A stretch of DNA of 64,000 bases from Ruminococcus sp. (lineage in GTDB: Bacteria; Bacillota; Clostridia; Oscillospirales; Ruminococcaceae), in NCBI GenBank assembly GCA_029062165.1, contig JAIDQQ010000015.1, positions 1 to 64,000 of the forward strand, read 5' to 3'. Every line of letters begins with the position of its first letter. The stretch's first letter is position 1. This document shows positions 24,364-31,039 of the stretch, piece after piece. The translations under genes were made by a program, and so were the position numbers. The notes below the pieces were generated by a model that did no database searches, had not been told where the DNA came from, and saw nothing but the letters and a program-made list of their open reading frames with translations.

Positions 24364-24812
24364 TTATAAGAAAATATAAACCGTCTGACTGTCCGGAACT
24401 GATACGGCTTTTCCGTGAGACCGTCCATAATGTGAACGCCCTTGACTATACACCGGAACAGCTTACCGCATGGACTGATAATAACAGAACTCCGGAAGAA
24501 TGGAATAATTCTTTTATGGAACACTATACAGTAGTTGCCGAGGACGGTATAATAAAAGGTTTTGGCGATATTGACAGCTCCGGTTATCTTGACAGGCTTT
24601 TTGTACATAAAGATTTTCAGCGTCAGAGGATAGCAACTTACATATGTGACGAACTTGAAAAAACAGTTACTTCCGGACAGGTTATAACTCATGCTTCGGT
24701 TACTGCGAGACCGTTTTTTCTGAAAAGGGGATATTATGTATTGAAAGAACAACAGGTATTCCGGAATGGTATTTATATTAAGAATTATATGATGAGGAAA
24801 TTGATATCATAA
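24360..24812 (+). CDS. GNAT N-acetyltransferase
   Basis: 150 aa with a complete GNAT fold: IIRKYKPSDCPELIRLF at the N-terminus, then DRLFVHKDFQRQRIATYI with the acetyl-CoA loop (QRQRIA in place of the Q/RxxGxG/A consensus), and a C-terminal FLKRGYYV. The ATG at 24360 overlaps the kptA stop as ATGA, so the two are translationally coupled. This start is preferred over the upstream one in the ORF track. Its 3' end overlaps the convergent YdjM-like gene by 35 bp. The substrate is unknown. Confidence 0.8.
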   Translation: MIIRKYKPSDCPELIRLFRETVHNVNALDYTPEQLTAWTDNNRTPEEWNNSFMEHYTVVAEDGIIKGFGDIDSSGYLDRLFVHKDFQRQRIATYICDELEKTVTSGQVITHASVTARPFFLKRGYYVLKEQQVFRNGIYIKNYMMRKLIS

Positions 24813-25311
24813 TCCCTAACATTACTACTATGATTACATTCAGCCATGTAAAATTTATACTCTGCTGACTACCGCTTTTTATTTTCGCAAGTCTCAGACG
24901 TCTCTTACTGAAAAAAGGTATTCCGGCAGGTGTGAACATATCAAGATACAGGTGAGATATACACCCTAAAAACAATCCGACAAGTGACGGACAAAATATA
25001 TATGATAATATAAGTCCGGATATATATACTATCGGTTCATGGAGTACACCACGGTGTTTAGGCCCTGTTTTTCCGGACATCTCACCGAATTTGCCTATTA
25101 CCGTACTTAAAGGAACAGTAAGTTTGCCTATATGACTTACAGGGTTATCAATATCGGGGAATATACCGCCTATAAGTCCGCCGAGTACGAATAATGTGGC
25201 AGTTTCCGGCGAATCCGTAAGGTTAGGGAGAATTTTTTCAAGTTTATCGGTGTTCATAGCGAAAGCACTTCCTAAAGCCGCACCGAATACAAAATGACAG
25301 TTACCGTTCAT
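24778..25311 (-). CDS. YdjM-like membrane-bound metal-dependent hydrolase family protein
   Basis: 177 aa. It begins with HFVFGAALGSAFA, then GGLIGGIFPDIDNPVSHIG and KHRGVLHEPIVY, followed by hydrophobic helices and SHLYLDMFTPAGIPFF. These Asp/His-rich loops define the YdjM/DUF457 family of inner-membrane proteins. The enzymatic activity of the family is predicted but poorly shown. A consensus promoter and an AGGAGT RBS lie upstream. The C-terminal codons overlap the GNAT gene on the opposite strand. Confidence 0.75.
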   Translation of the reverse strand: MNGNCHFVFGAALGSAFAMNTDKLEKILPNLTDSPETATLFVLGGLIGGIFPDIDNPVSHIGKLTVPLSTVIGKFGEMSGKTGPKHRGVLHEPIVYISGLILSYIFCPSLVGLFLGCISHLYLDMFTPAGIPFFSKRRLRLAKIKSGSQQSINFTWLNVIIVVMLGIMISISSSYNS

Positions 25312-25347
25312 AATAAAAAAACTCCTTTAAAAAAATATATTTATATA

Positions 25348-25376
25348 ATTATAGATTAAAAGGTAAAATTTGTCAA
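25348..25376 (-). promoter_or_regulatory. Consensus promoter of the YdjM-like gene
   Basis: Minus-strand TTGACA and TATAAT are separated by 17 nt. Confidence 0.85.
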
Positions 25377-25388
25377 GTGAATAAAGAA

Positions 25389-25430
25389 ATCCCCCGAAAC
25401 TTCACATAACAATGTGGTTTCAGGGGGGAT
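25389..25430. terminator. Hairpin after sodC
   Basis: A long stem (ATCCCCC...GGGGGAT, then CACAT/ATGTG around loop AACA) has a T-run on the plus side and a weaker one on the minus side. It lies between sodC and the promoter of the next minus-strand gene, so it probably ends sodC transcription. Confidence 0.7.
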
Positions 25431-25432
25431 TT

Positions 25433-25888
25433 TTAACGTATCTCTCCGCAGGCGATTTTTTCGCCGGAATTGCCTGATGGTTGTGTCCGGAAATCGTCGG
25501 GCATACTATGTATTATGACTGTATATCCGGTTACCTGTTCAGGGAAAAAGCGGTCTGTATAGACTGCATTCCATGAGAATCCTTTGTTGCTGAAAACTGC
25601 CGGAAGGTCTCCCATATGGAAAGGGTGCGTCTGGTTATCGAGGTTAAGATGAGAACCGGTATTATCGAAAGGGGCTGAAAGCGTTCCTGTACATTCCGTG
25701 CCGTTGTGTATGTGCATGGCGTAAACTCCGTCGGGTGACGGAAGATTATGAAGTTCAGTTACAACCACAGTACCGCCGGAAGCCTTTATGAATGAGACCG
25801 TACCATGTAATTCCGGAAAATTTCCGTTACCACGAATACAGGCTTTACAGCATGGACGACAGCACAGAATCTGACTTAATGAAAACAT
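25433..25888 (-). CDS. sodC: Cu/Zn superoxide dismutase family protein
   Basis: 151 aa. The metal-ligand motifs of Cu/Zn SOD are in place: MHIHNG (HxH), GSHLNLD, HPFHMGDLP (His and Asp for zinc) and VIIHSMPDD (last copper His). The C-terminal Cys of the structural disulfide is in IACGEI. The enzyme would dismutate superoxide. The N-terminus (LCCRPCCKAC) is Cys-rich instead of a signal peptide, which is odd for an enzyme normally exported; the Cys cluster might bind metal. RBS GGAGGT precedes the ATG. Confidence 0.85.
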   Translation of the reverse strand: MFSLSQILCCRPCCKACIRGNGNFPELHGTVSFIKASGGTVVVTELHNLPSPDGVYAMHIHNGTECTGTLSAPFDNTGSHLNLDNQTHPFHMGDLPAVFSNKGFSWNAVYTDRFFPEQVTGYTVIIHSMPDDFRTQPSGNSGEKIACGEIR

Positions 25889-26008
25889 ATTATATTACCT
25901 CCGGAAAAATTATTCTGATATATATTATTCATACCGGAAGAATGTTGACATTAAACGATTCAGGAAATAACAGGTATATGTATAACCGGTTTCATGAAAA
26001 GCAGATTG

Positions 26009-26374
26009 TTATTTCTTTTTTACAGGTCTGCTTGAAACAGCCTCCGACTTGCTGTTAAGGAGTTCATTTATTCCCTTTGTGATGATGTGGTACTCTTCGA
26101 TGAGGTCATTGAGGTGATTTTTTCCTTCTTCGGTGATGTGGTAGTAAACACGTGTGCGTCTGCGACCGACAAGTACCTGTTCGTCTTCTATGTAACCCTT
26201 GTCAATCATTCTGTAGAGAATGGGATACATAGAGCCGTCCTTGATAGCGAACTGTCCTCCGCTTCTTTCTTTCATTTCGCTCAGAATCTCGTAACCATAC
26301 ATTTCCCGTTCACTGAGCAGGTGAAGCAGTACCATTTCTACTGTTCCACGCTTGAGATTTTCACGTACTCTCAT
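26009..26374 (-). CDS. PadR-family transcriptional regulator
   Basis: 121 aa. The PadR winged helix is clear: LKRGTVEMVLLHLLSEREMYGYEILSEM, then KDGSMYPILYRMIDKGYIE (recognition helix and wing) and RTRVYYHITEEGK. A C-terminal helix serves dimerisation. PadR proteins are usually local repressors, often of transporters or stress genes. The immediate neighbours are sodC and feoB, but a direct link is not shown. The promoter region has an inverted repeat that suggests autoregulation. Confidence 0.9.
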   Translation of the reverse strand: MRVRENLKRGTVEMVLLHLLSEREMYGYEILSEMKERSGGQFAIKDGSMYPILYRMIDKGYIEDEQVLVGRRRTRVYYHITEEGKNHLNDLIEEYHIITKGINELLNSKSEAVSSRPVKKK

Positions 26375-26406
26375 TTTAAGAATCGTTCCTTTCTGTTAAA
26401 AATATC

Positions 26407-26458
26407 AATCAGATTTACTGATTAACATCATTATAACATATCAATTTAAAATTTTCAA
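26407..26458 (-). promoter_or_regulatory. PadR gene promoter with inverted repeat at the start site
   Basis: Minus-strand TTGAAA (26453-26458) and TATAAT (26430-26435) are separated by 17 nt. The inverted repeat AATCAG-N5-CTGATT (26407-26423) lies where transcription would begin and may be the PadR operator. Confidence 0.7.
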
Positions 26459-26508
26459 TAGTTTATTTAAAAAATTATATAAAAATTTACATATGTCATA
26501 ATTTCTGT

Positions 26509-26540
26509 TAAAAAAAACCGTATGTTTTGCACATACGGTT
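26509..26540 (-). terminator. Terminator of the feo operon
   Basis: On the minus strand the hairpin AACCGTATG/CATACGGTT is followed by TTTTTTT. It lies just past the small FeoB-associated gene. Confidence 0.85.
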
Positions 26541-26552
26541 AAAATATGAGGG

Positions 26553-26708
26553 TTATTTTTTAGTGTTTCCGTGGCAGACTGAAGAGTTAGCACAGTGTTC
26601 GCAACCACACCCACAGGAAGATTTACCATTTTTTTTATTTTTTATCATGTTCCTTACGATTAAAGCGACTATCGCAAGAAGTACGAGACCGATTATAACA
26701 GTACCCAT
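26553..26708 (-). CDS. FeoB-associated Cys-rich membrane protein
   Basis: A 51-aa ORF too short for the supplied track. It has one membrane helix (VIIGLVLLAIVALIV), a Lys/Asn-rich turn and a cysteine cluster (SSCGCGCEHCANSSVC). This matches the small FeoB-associated family found after feoB in many Firmicutes and thought to assist ferrous iron uptake. It starts only 4 nt after feoB and is followed by the operon terminator, so it is the last gene of the feo operon. Confidence 0.88.
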   Translation of the reverse strand: MGTVIIGLVLLAIVALIVRNMIKNKKNGKSSCGCGCEHCANSSVCHGNTKK

Positions 26709-26712
26709 GACA

Positions 26713-28860
26713 TCACGCTTTCACGGCTCTTGTATTCACGCCGTTTTCTTTAGAGGGTCTCACGAGCATATATATCATGAATACTATAAAGGCAACTGCT
26801 ACAACCAGTCCTACAGGGTGGATATTTCCGGTAAACAGTGAACCGAACTGATATATTATAAGCGATACAGCATAGGCGAATCCGGTCTGATAGCCTATTG
26901 CAAACCAAGTCCATTTTGCCGAGTTCATTTCACGTCTGATAGCTCCTATGGCAGCGAAACACGGCGCACACAGAAGATTGAATACGAGGAATGAAAATGC
27001 CGATACAGCGGTATAACTTGCGGATAACATCTGCCATATTTCGTCGCCGTTATCGGAGAGTTCACCACCGAAGTGAAACAGTGTTCCGAAAGTTGCTACA
27101 ACATTTTCCTTAGCGATAAGACCGGTCAGGGTTGCTACAGAAGCTTTCCAGTCGCCCCAGCCGAGCGGAATGAATATCCATGCAAAGAGATTACCTATTT
27201 TTGCGAGTATCGAGTTGTCAAGGTCTTCAATCATGCCGAACGAACCGTTTTCGATACCGAAGCCCTGTAAAAACCATAATACTATAGTAGAGAGAAGTAT
27301 TATAGTACCGGCTTTCTTGATAAATGACCAGCCTCGTTCCCACATGGAACGCATGACGTTACTGAACGTCGGCATATGGTAGGCAGGAAGTTCCATTACA
27401 AACGGAGCAGGTTCACCGGAAAACATTTTAGTTTTCTTGAGGATTATTCCGGAAATTATTATAGCAAGTACGCCTATGAAGTAAGCCGATACCGCAATAA
27501 GTCCGGAGTTATTGAAGAACGCACCGGCAATAAGTGCTATAATCGGAAGTTTAGCACCACACGGAATAAATGTTGTAGTCATGATAGTCATACGGCGGTC
27601 ACGTTCGTTTTCTATGGTACGGCTTGCCATTACCGCAGGAACTCCGCAACCTGTACCGATAAGCATAGGTATGAACGATTTTCCGGACAGTCCGAATTTA
27701 CGGAAAATTCTGTCCATGATAAAGGCGATACGTGCCATATATCCGCAGGCTTCGAGGAACGCAAGGAAGATAAACAGTACAAGCATCTGCGGTACGAAAC
27801 CGAGGACAGCCCCGACACCACCTATTATGCCGTCTACTATGAGATTCTGTAACCAGTCGGCACAGTTTATATTTTCGAGGAAACCGCTTACAGCATTCGG
27901 AATCCATTCGCCGAAAAGTACATCATTAGTCCAGTCGGTACACCATGCCCCGACAGTCGTTATAGATACGTAATATACTATGAACATTATCACAGCGAAT
28001 ATCGGTAAAGCAAGGAATCTGTTTGTAACAATCTGGTCTATCTTGTCGGAGACCGTGAGACCGCCTTTATTTTTCTTTTTACAGCATTCTTTCATTACTT
28101 CCGCTATGTAAACATAACGTTCATTTGTTATGATACTTTCGGAATCGTCATCCATTTCGGTCTCTGCGGATTGTATATCTTTTTCTATATGTTCCTTTAC
28201 TTCGTCGGGGATATGTAGTTTTTCAAGAACTTTTTCGTCACGCTCGAAAATTTTTATAGCGTACCAGCGTTGTTGTTCGTCGGGATAGTCATGGAGTACG
28301 GCTTCTTCGATATGTGCTATAGCGTGTTCGGCACAACCACTGAAACTATGTTGCGGAACTGTTCTTTTACCGGATTTTGCAACCTTTACGGCAACTTCTG
28401 TAGCCTTTTCTATACCGGTATTCTTAAGGGCGGAAATTTCCACTACCTGACAGCCTAATTTTTCGGCAAGAACGTCAGTTTTAATGACATCACCGTTTTT
28501 TCTTACGACGTCCATCATGTTTATCGCAATGACTACCGGTATACCTATTTCAATAAGCTGTGTCGTCAGATACAGATTTCTTTCAAGGTTTGTACCGTCT
28601 ATTATGTTGAGAATGGCATCGGGTCTTTCGTCGATAAGATAGTTACGTGCGACTACTTCTTCCAGCGTATACGGCGAAAGCGAATAGATTCCGGGGAGGT
28701 CAGTTATTATAACGTCTTTCTGACCTTTCAGCCGTCCTTCTTTCTTTTCGACTGTTACTCCTGGCCAGTTTCCGACGAACTGGTTTGAACCGGTAAGGGC
28801 GTTGAAAAGGGTAGTTTTTCCGCAGTTAGGATTTCCTGCGAGTGCTATTTTTATATCCAT
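26713..28860 (-). CDS. feoB: Ferrous iron transporter FeoB
   Basis: 715 aa. The N-terminal GTPase domain has G1 GNPNCGKTT, G3 DLPGIYS and G4 NMMD. A helical spacer follows, then the membrane part with the two Gate motifs. GTGCGVPAVMA carries the conserved Cys of gate 1, and the second Cys is in LLCAPCFAA. FeoB imports Fe2+ across the cytoplasmic membrane. The ATG at 28860 is preferred over the upstream TTG. It is preceded by two feoA genes and followed by the Cys-rich partner. Confidence 0.95.
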   Translation of the reverse strand: MDIKIALAGNPNCGKTTLFNALTGSNQFVGNWPGVTVEKKEGRLKGQKDVIITDLPGIYSLSPYTLEEVVARNYLIDERPDAILNIIDGTNLERNLYLTTQLIEIGIPVVIAINMMDVVRKNGDVIKTDVLAEKLGCQVVEISALKNTGIEKATEVAVKVAKSGKRTVPQHSFSGCAEHAIAHIEEAVLHDYPDEQQRWYAIKIFERDEKVLEKLHIPDEVKEHIEKDIQSAETEMDDDSESIITNERYVYIAEVMKECCKKKNKGGLTVSDKIDQIVTNRFLALPIFAVIMFIVYYVSITTVGAWCTDWTNDVLFGEWIPNAVSGFLENINCADWLQNLIVDGIIGGVGAVLGFVPQMLVLFIFLAFLEACGYMARIAFIMDRIFRKFGLSGKSFIPMLIGTGCGVPAVMASRTIENERDRRMTIMTTTFIPCGAKLPIIALIAGAFFNNSGLIAVSAYFIGVLAIIISGIILKKTKMFSGEPAPFVMELPAYHMPTFSNVMRSMWERGWSFIKKAGTIILLSTIVLWFLQGFGIENGSFGMIEDLDNSILAKIGNLFAWIFIPLGWGDWKASVATLTGLIAKENVVATFGTLFHFGGELSDNGDEIWQMLSASYTAVSAFSFLVFNLLCAPCFAAIGAIRREMNSAKWTWFAIGYQTGFAYAVSLIIYQFGSLFTGNIHPVGLVVAVAFIVFMIYMLVRPSKENGVNTRAVKA

Positions 28861-28876
28861 ACACAAATCCTTTCTA

Positions 28877-28893
28877 TTAGTCTATACTAACTA
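28877..28893 (-). promoter_or_regulatory. Inverted repeat between feoA and feoB
   Basis: TTAGT-CTAT-ACTAA is followed by CTA. Its ACTAACTA is the exact reverse complement of TAGTTAGT in the feo promoter region (29368-29375). It could be a regulator site or a spacer hairpin. Confidence 0.45.
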
Positions 28894-28908
28894 AAATCCA
28901 AAAAAAAA

Positions 28909-29127
28909 TTATAAAACTTCAATCATTTCAGCGTCGGCTTTTCTTAGGGAAAGCTCATAGCCTCTTACGGTAATTTCAATAGGGTCTCCAAGGGGTGCAA
29001 CCTTACGTATGAAAACTTCCGTACCTTTAGTGATACCCATATCCATTATACGTCTTTTTATAGCACCTACGCCGGTTATTTTCTGTACGGTCACAGTCTG
29101 ACCTACTTTTACATCTTTAAGTGTCAT
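28909..29127 (-). CDS. feoA: FeoA family protein (second copy)
   Basis: 72 aa with an SH3-like FeoA fold. LKDVKVGQTVTVQKITG begins the barrel, RRIMDMGITKGTEVFI is the typical middle, and DPIEITVRGYELSLRKADAEMI the typical end. FeoA is a small cytoplasmic partner of FeoB. It has its own RBS (AGGAGT) and lies 48 nt upstream of feoB. Confidence 0.9.
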   Translation of the reverse strand: MTLKDVKVGQTVTVQKITGVGAIKRRIMDMGITKGTEVFIRKVAPLGDPIEITVRGYELSLRKADAEMIEVL

Positions 29128-29140
29128 AGAAATTCAACTC

Positions 29141-29350
29141 CTATATCATAATTTTTACAGCCATTTCACGACTGACTGCCACTCTCGAATCCTTTACGTT
29201 TACAATAAGATTTCCGGCTATTTCGCTTATGACCGTAACTGAACCGCCGACTACGAAACCTAAACTTTCGAGGAATTTTCTTGTTTCAGGATTTCCGCCG
29301 ACTTTTTTTATAATGTTTTCTTCGCCTGTATCTGCCATAGTCAAAGGCAT
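29141..29350 (-). CDS. feoA: FeoA family protein (first copy)
   Basis: 69 aa, a more diverged FeoA domain: ETRKFLESLGFVVGGSVTVISEIAGNLIVNVKDSRVAVSREMA. The N-terminal strand typical of FeoA is shortened. It is the first gene of the feo operon, with AGGAGGTG 7 nt before the ATG, and lies 13 nt upstream of the second copy. Two separate FeoA genes before FeoB occur in many clostridia. Confidence 0.85.
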   Translation of the reverse strand: MPLTMADTGEENIIKKVGGNPETRKFLESLGFVVGGSVTVISEIAGNLIVNVKDSRVAVSREMAVKIMI

Positions 29351-29367
29351 ATGTAAGCACCTCCTGA

Positions 29368-29417
29368 TAGTTAGTGTTCAATAACAATATATTAACACTC
29401 ACCGGAAAAAATGTCAA
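29368..29417 (-). promoter_or_regulatory. feo operon promoter with candidate operator
   Basis: Minus-strand TTGACA (29412-29417) and TAATAT (29389-29394) are separated by 17 nt. An inverted repeat AGTGTT/AACACT (29373-29399) flanks the -10. TAGTTAGT next to it recurs inverted before feoB. An iron-responsive DtxR/Fur-type regulator is expected for this operon but is not proven by the sequence. Confidence 0.65.
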
Positions 29418-29504
29418 TAGTATGGAATTATTTTCGGAAATATCTACAATAATACAAGTTATTTTCAGTTGATAATTATTGATTATGAATTAAAATAATG
29501 TTAC

Positions 29505-29533
29505 TTGACATTAACACGACAAATATGTATAAT
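29505..29533 (+). promoter_or_regulatory. Consensus promoter of the thioesterase gene
   Basis: TTGACA and TATAAT are separated by 17 nt. Confidence 0.9.
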
Positions 29534-29553
29534 ATATATAAGGAGTGATTACA

Positions 29554-30021
29554 ATGGAAAAAAGAGTAAAAGATTCGTATTCGGAGCAGGTACACGTTCT
29601 CACGCAGGCAAATATTAACGGTTATAACAGACTTTTCGGGGGTCAGCTGATGGAGTGGATTGACGTTGTGGCGGCGGTTGTGGCACGGAGACATTCCGGA
29701 CATAACGTTACTACCGCTGTAGTCGATAAACTTACTTTCAAAGCTCCGGCGTATCCGAATGATACGGTTATAGTATGTGGTTTTGTCACGTATGTCAAGA
29801 AAACATCTATGGAAGTATGTATAAAAAGTTACGTCGAAAATTTAAGCGGTGAAAGAAAACTCATAAACAAGGCATATCTTGTAATGGTTGCTCTCGACGA
29901 AAACGAAAAACCTGTTGAAGTACCACGGCTTATCCTCGAAACAGACGAAGAACGTGAAAACTGGGAATCTGCACGAAAAAGAGACCTGCTCCGGAAACAG
30001 CGTCATGACGAAAAATTCTGA
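29554..30021 (+). CDS. Acyl-CoA thioesterase (hotdog fold, YciA-like)
   Basis: 155 aa. The hotdog helix with NGYNRLFGGQLMEWIDVVAA gives the catalytic Asp and Gly-Gly-Gln. HNVTTAVVDKLTFKAPAYPND matches the next strands of the YciA/Acot family. It would hydrolyse acyl-CoA to free acid and CoA. The ATG at 29554 is preferred over the GTG at 29545 because AGGAGTG lies 7-10 nt upstream. It is a single-gene unit with its own promoter and terminator. Confidence 0.85.
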   Translation: MEKRVKDSYSEQVHVLTQANINGYNRLFGGQLMEWIDVVAAVVARRHSGHNVTTAVVDKLTFKAPAYPNDTVIVCGFVTYVKKTSMEVCIKSYVENLSGERKLINKAYLVMVALDENEKPVEVPRLILETDEERENWESARKRDLLRKQRHDEKF

Positions 30022-30030
30022 TTTTATACC

Positions 30031-30055
30031 GCCGGTATTATTACCGGCTTTTTTT
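30031..30055 (+). terminator. Terminator after the thioesterase gene
   Basis: The 7-bp hairpin GCCGGTA/TACCGGC with a 4-nt loop is followed by TTTTTTT. Confidence 0.9.
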
Positions 30056-30059
30056 ATTG

Positions 30060-30088
30060 TTGAAGTCTTTCCGGAAATGTGTTATAAT
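30060..30088 (+). promoter_or_regulatory. Promoter of the NudC-like gene
   Basis: TTGAAG and TATAAT are separated by 17 nt, directly after the preceding terminator. Confidence 0.75.
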
Positions 30089-30137
30089 ATACTCAACAGG
30101 TTATGCTGAAATTTTTATAAAAAGGATTTGATTTGTT

Positions 30138-30956
30138 ATGTTACAGGATATTATGCCGAAAAAACTTGATAATCACTATTCTGCCGACGTTCTCCCCGAC
30201 AGTGACAGTATATTCTTTCACTTCAGAGGCTGTGAAGTACTCGTAAATAATACGTCTTCACCGTTTCCGGTATACGAAACTTTCGTATCTGAACACCCTG
30301 TATATTTATTTTCGATAGGAGATGTTAAATATTTCCTTGCCCGTGATATGAACGTATCTGTTCCGGAAGGCTTTACATATAAGAATATAAAATCTCTCCG
30401 GAGTTCACGGAACGTAAGCAAAGAAAATTTCTTTGCACTTTTCACGGCGTATCACCTTTCGGAGTGGTACAGGTCAAATTGTTTCTGTGGTAGTTGCGGG
30501 CAAAGAACGGAACTATACAGAATAGAACGTGCCATGAGATGTACAGGTTGCGGAAAACTCATCTATCCCCGACTTAATCCGGCAGTAATAGCCGGTGTTA
30601 TAAAAGACGACAAACTTCTTGTAACTCATTACGTACAGAACAGGGGCGTTACCTGTAATGCATTAGTCGCCGGATTCACGGAAATAGGCGAGACTTTCGA
30701 GGAAACAGTAAGCCGTGAGGTCATGGAAGAAGTAGGTCTTAAAGTAAAGAACATCAGATATTATAAGTCACAACCGTGGGGATTCTCCGGAGGTATTCTC
30801 GCCGGATTTTTCTGCGAAGTCGACGGCGATGACAGTATAACCCTTGATTCAAGCGAATTAAGCAGTGCCGTATGGACTGAAAAGAAAGATATTTCCGGAC
30901 AGACTGATGATTACAGTCTCACTAATGAAATGATGATGTACTTTAAAAATTCATAA
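30138..30956 (+). CDS. nudC: NADH pyrophosphatase / RNA deNADding Nudix hydrolase
   Basis: 272 aa. An N-terminal variable domain precedes a four-Cys zinc ribbon (CGSCGQ ... CTGCGK, about residues 117-137) and the Nudix domain. The Nudix box reads GFTEIGETFEETVSREVMEEVGL. The NudC signature SQPWGFSGG follows (SQPWPFPxS in the classical enzyme, so slightly changed). The family splits NAD(H) to NMN(H) and AMP and removes NAD caps from RNA. It is the only gene of its transcription unit. Confidence 0.88.
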   Translation: MLQDIMPKKLDNHYSADVLPDSDSIFFHFRGCEVLVNNTSSPFPVYETFVSEHPVYLFSIGDVKYFLARDMNVSVPEGFTYKNIKSLRSSRNVSKENFFALFTAYHLSEWYRSNCFCGSCGQRTELYRIERAMRCTGCGKLIYPRLNPAVIAGVIKDDKLLVTHYVQNRGVTCNALVAGFTEIGETFEETVSREVMEEVGLKVKNIRYYKSQPWGFSGGILAGFFCEVDGDDSITLDSSELSSAVWTEKKDISGQTDDYSLTNEMMMYFKNS

Positions 30957-30970
30957 TTAAGAATTATTTC

Positions 30971-30999
30971 TTGACACTTTGGTGTATCTGTGATAGTAT
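30971..30999 (+). promoter_or_regulatory. Promoter of the solute-binding lipoprotein / GGDEF-EAL pair
   Basis: TTGACA and TAGTAT are separated by 17 nt. An AT-rich repeat (ATTCATAATTAAGAATTA) lies just upstream. Confidence 0.7.
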
Positions 31000-31039
31000 A
31001 ATATATATGATTTATTCCGGAATTATCAGGAGATTGATT

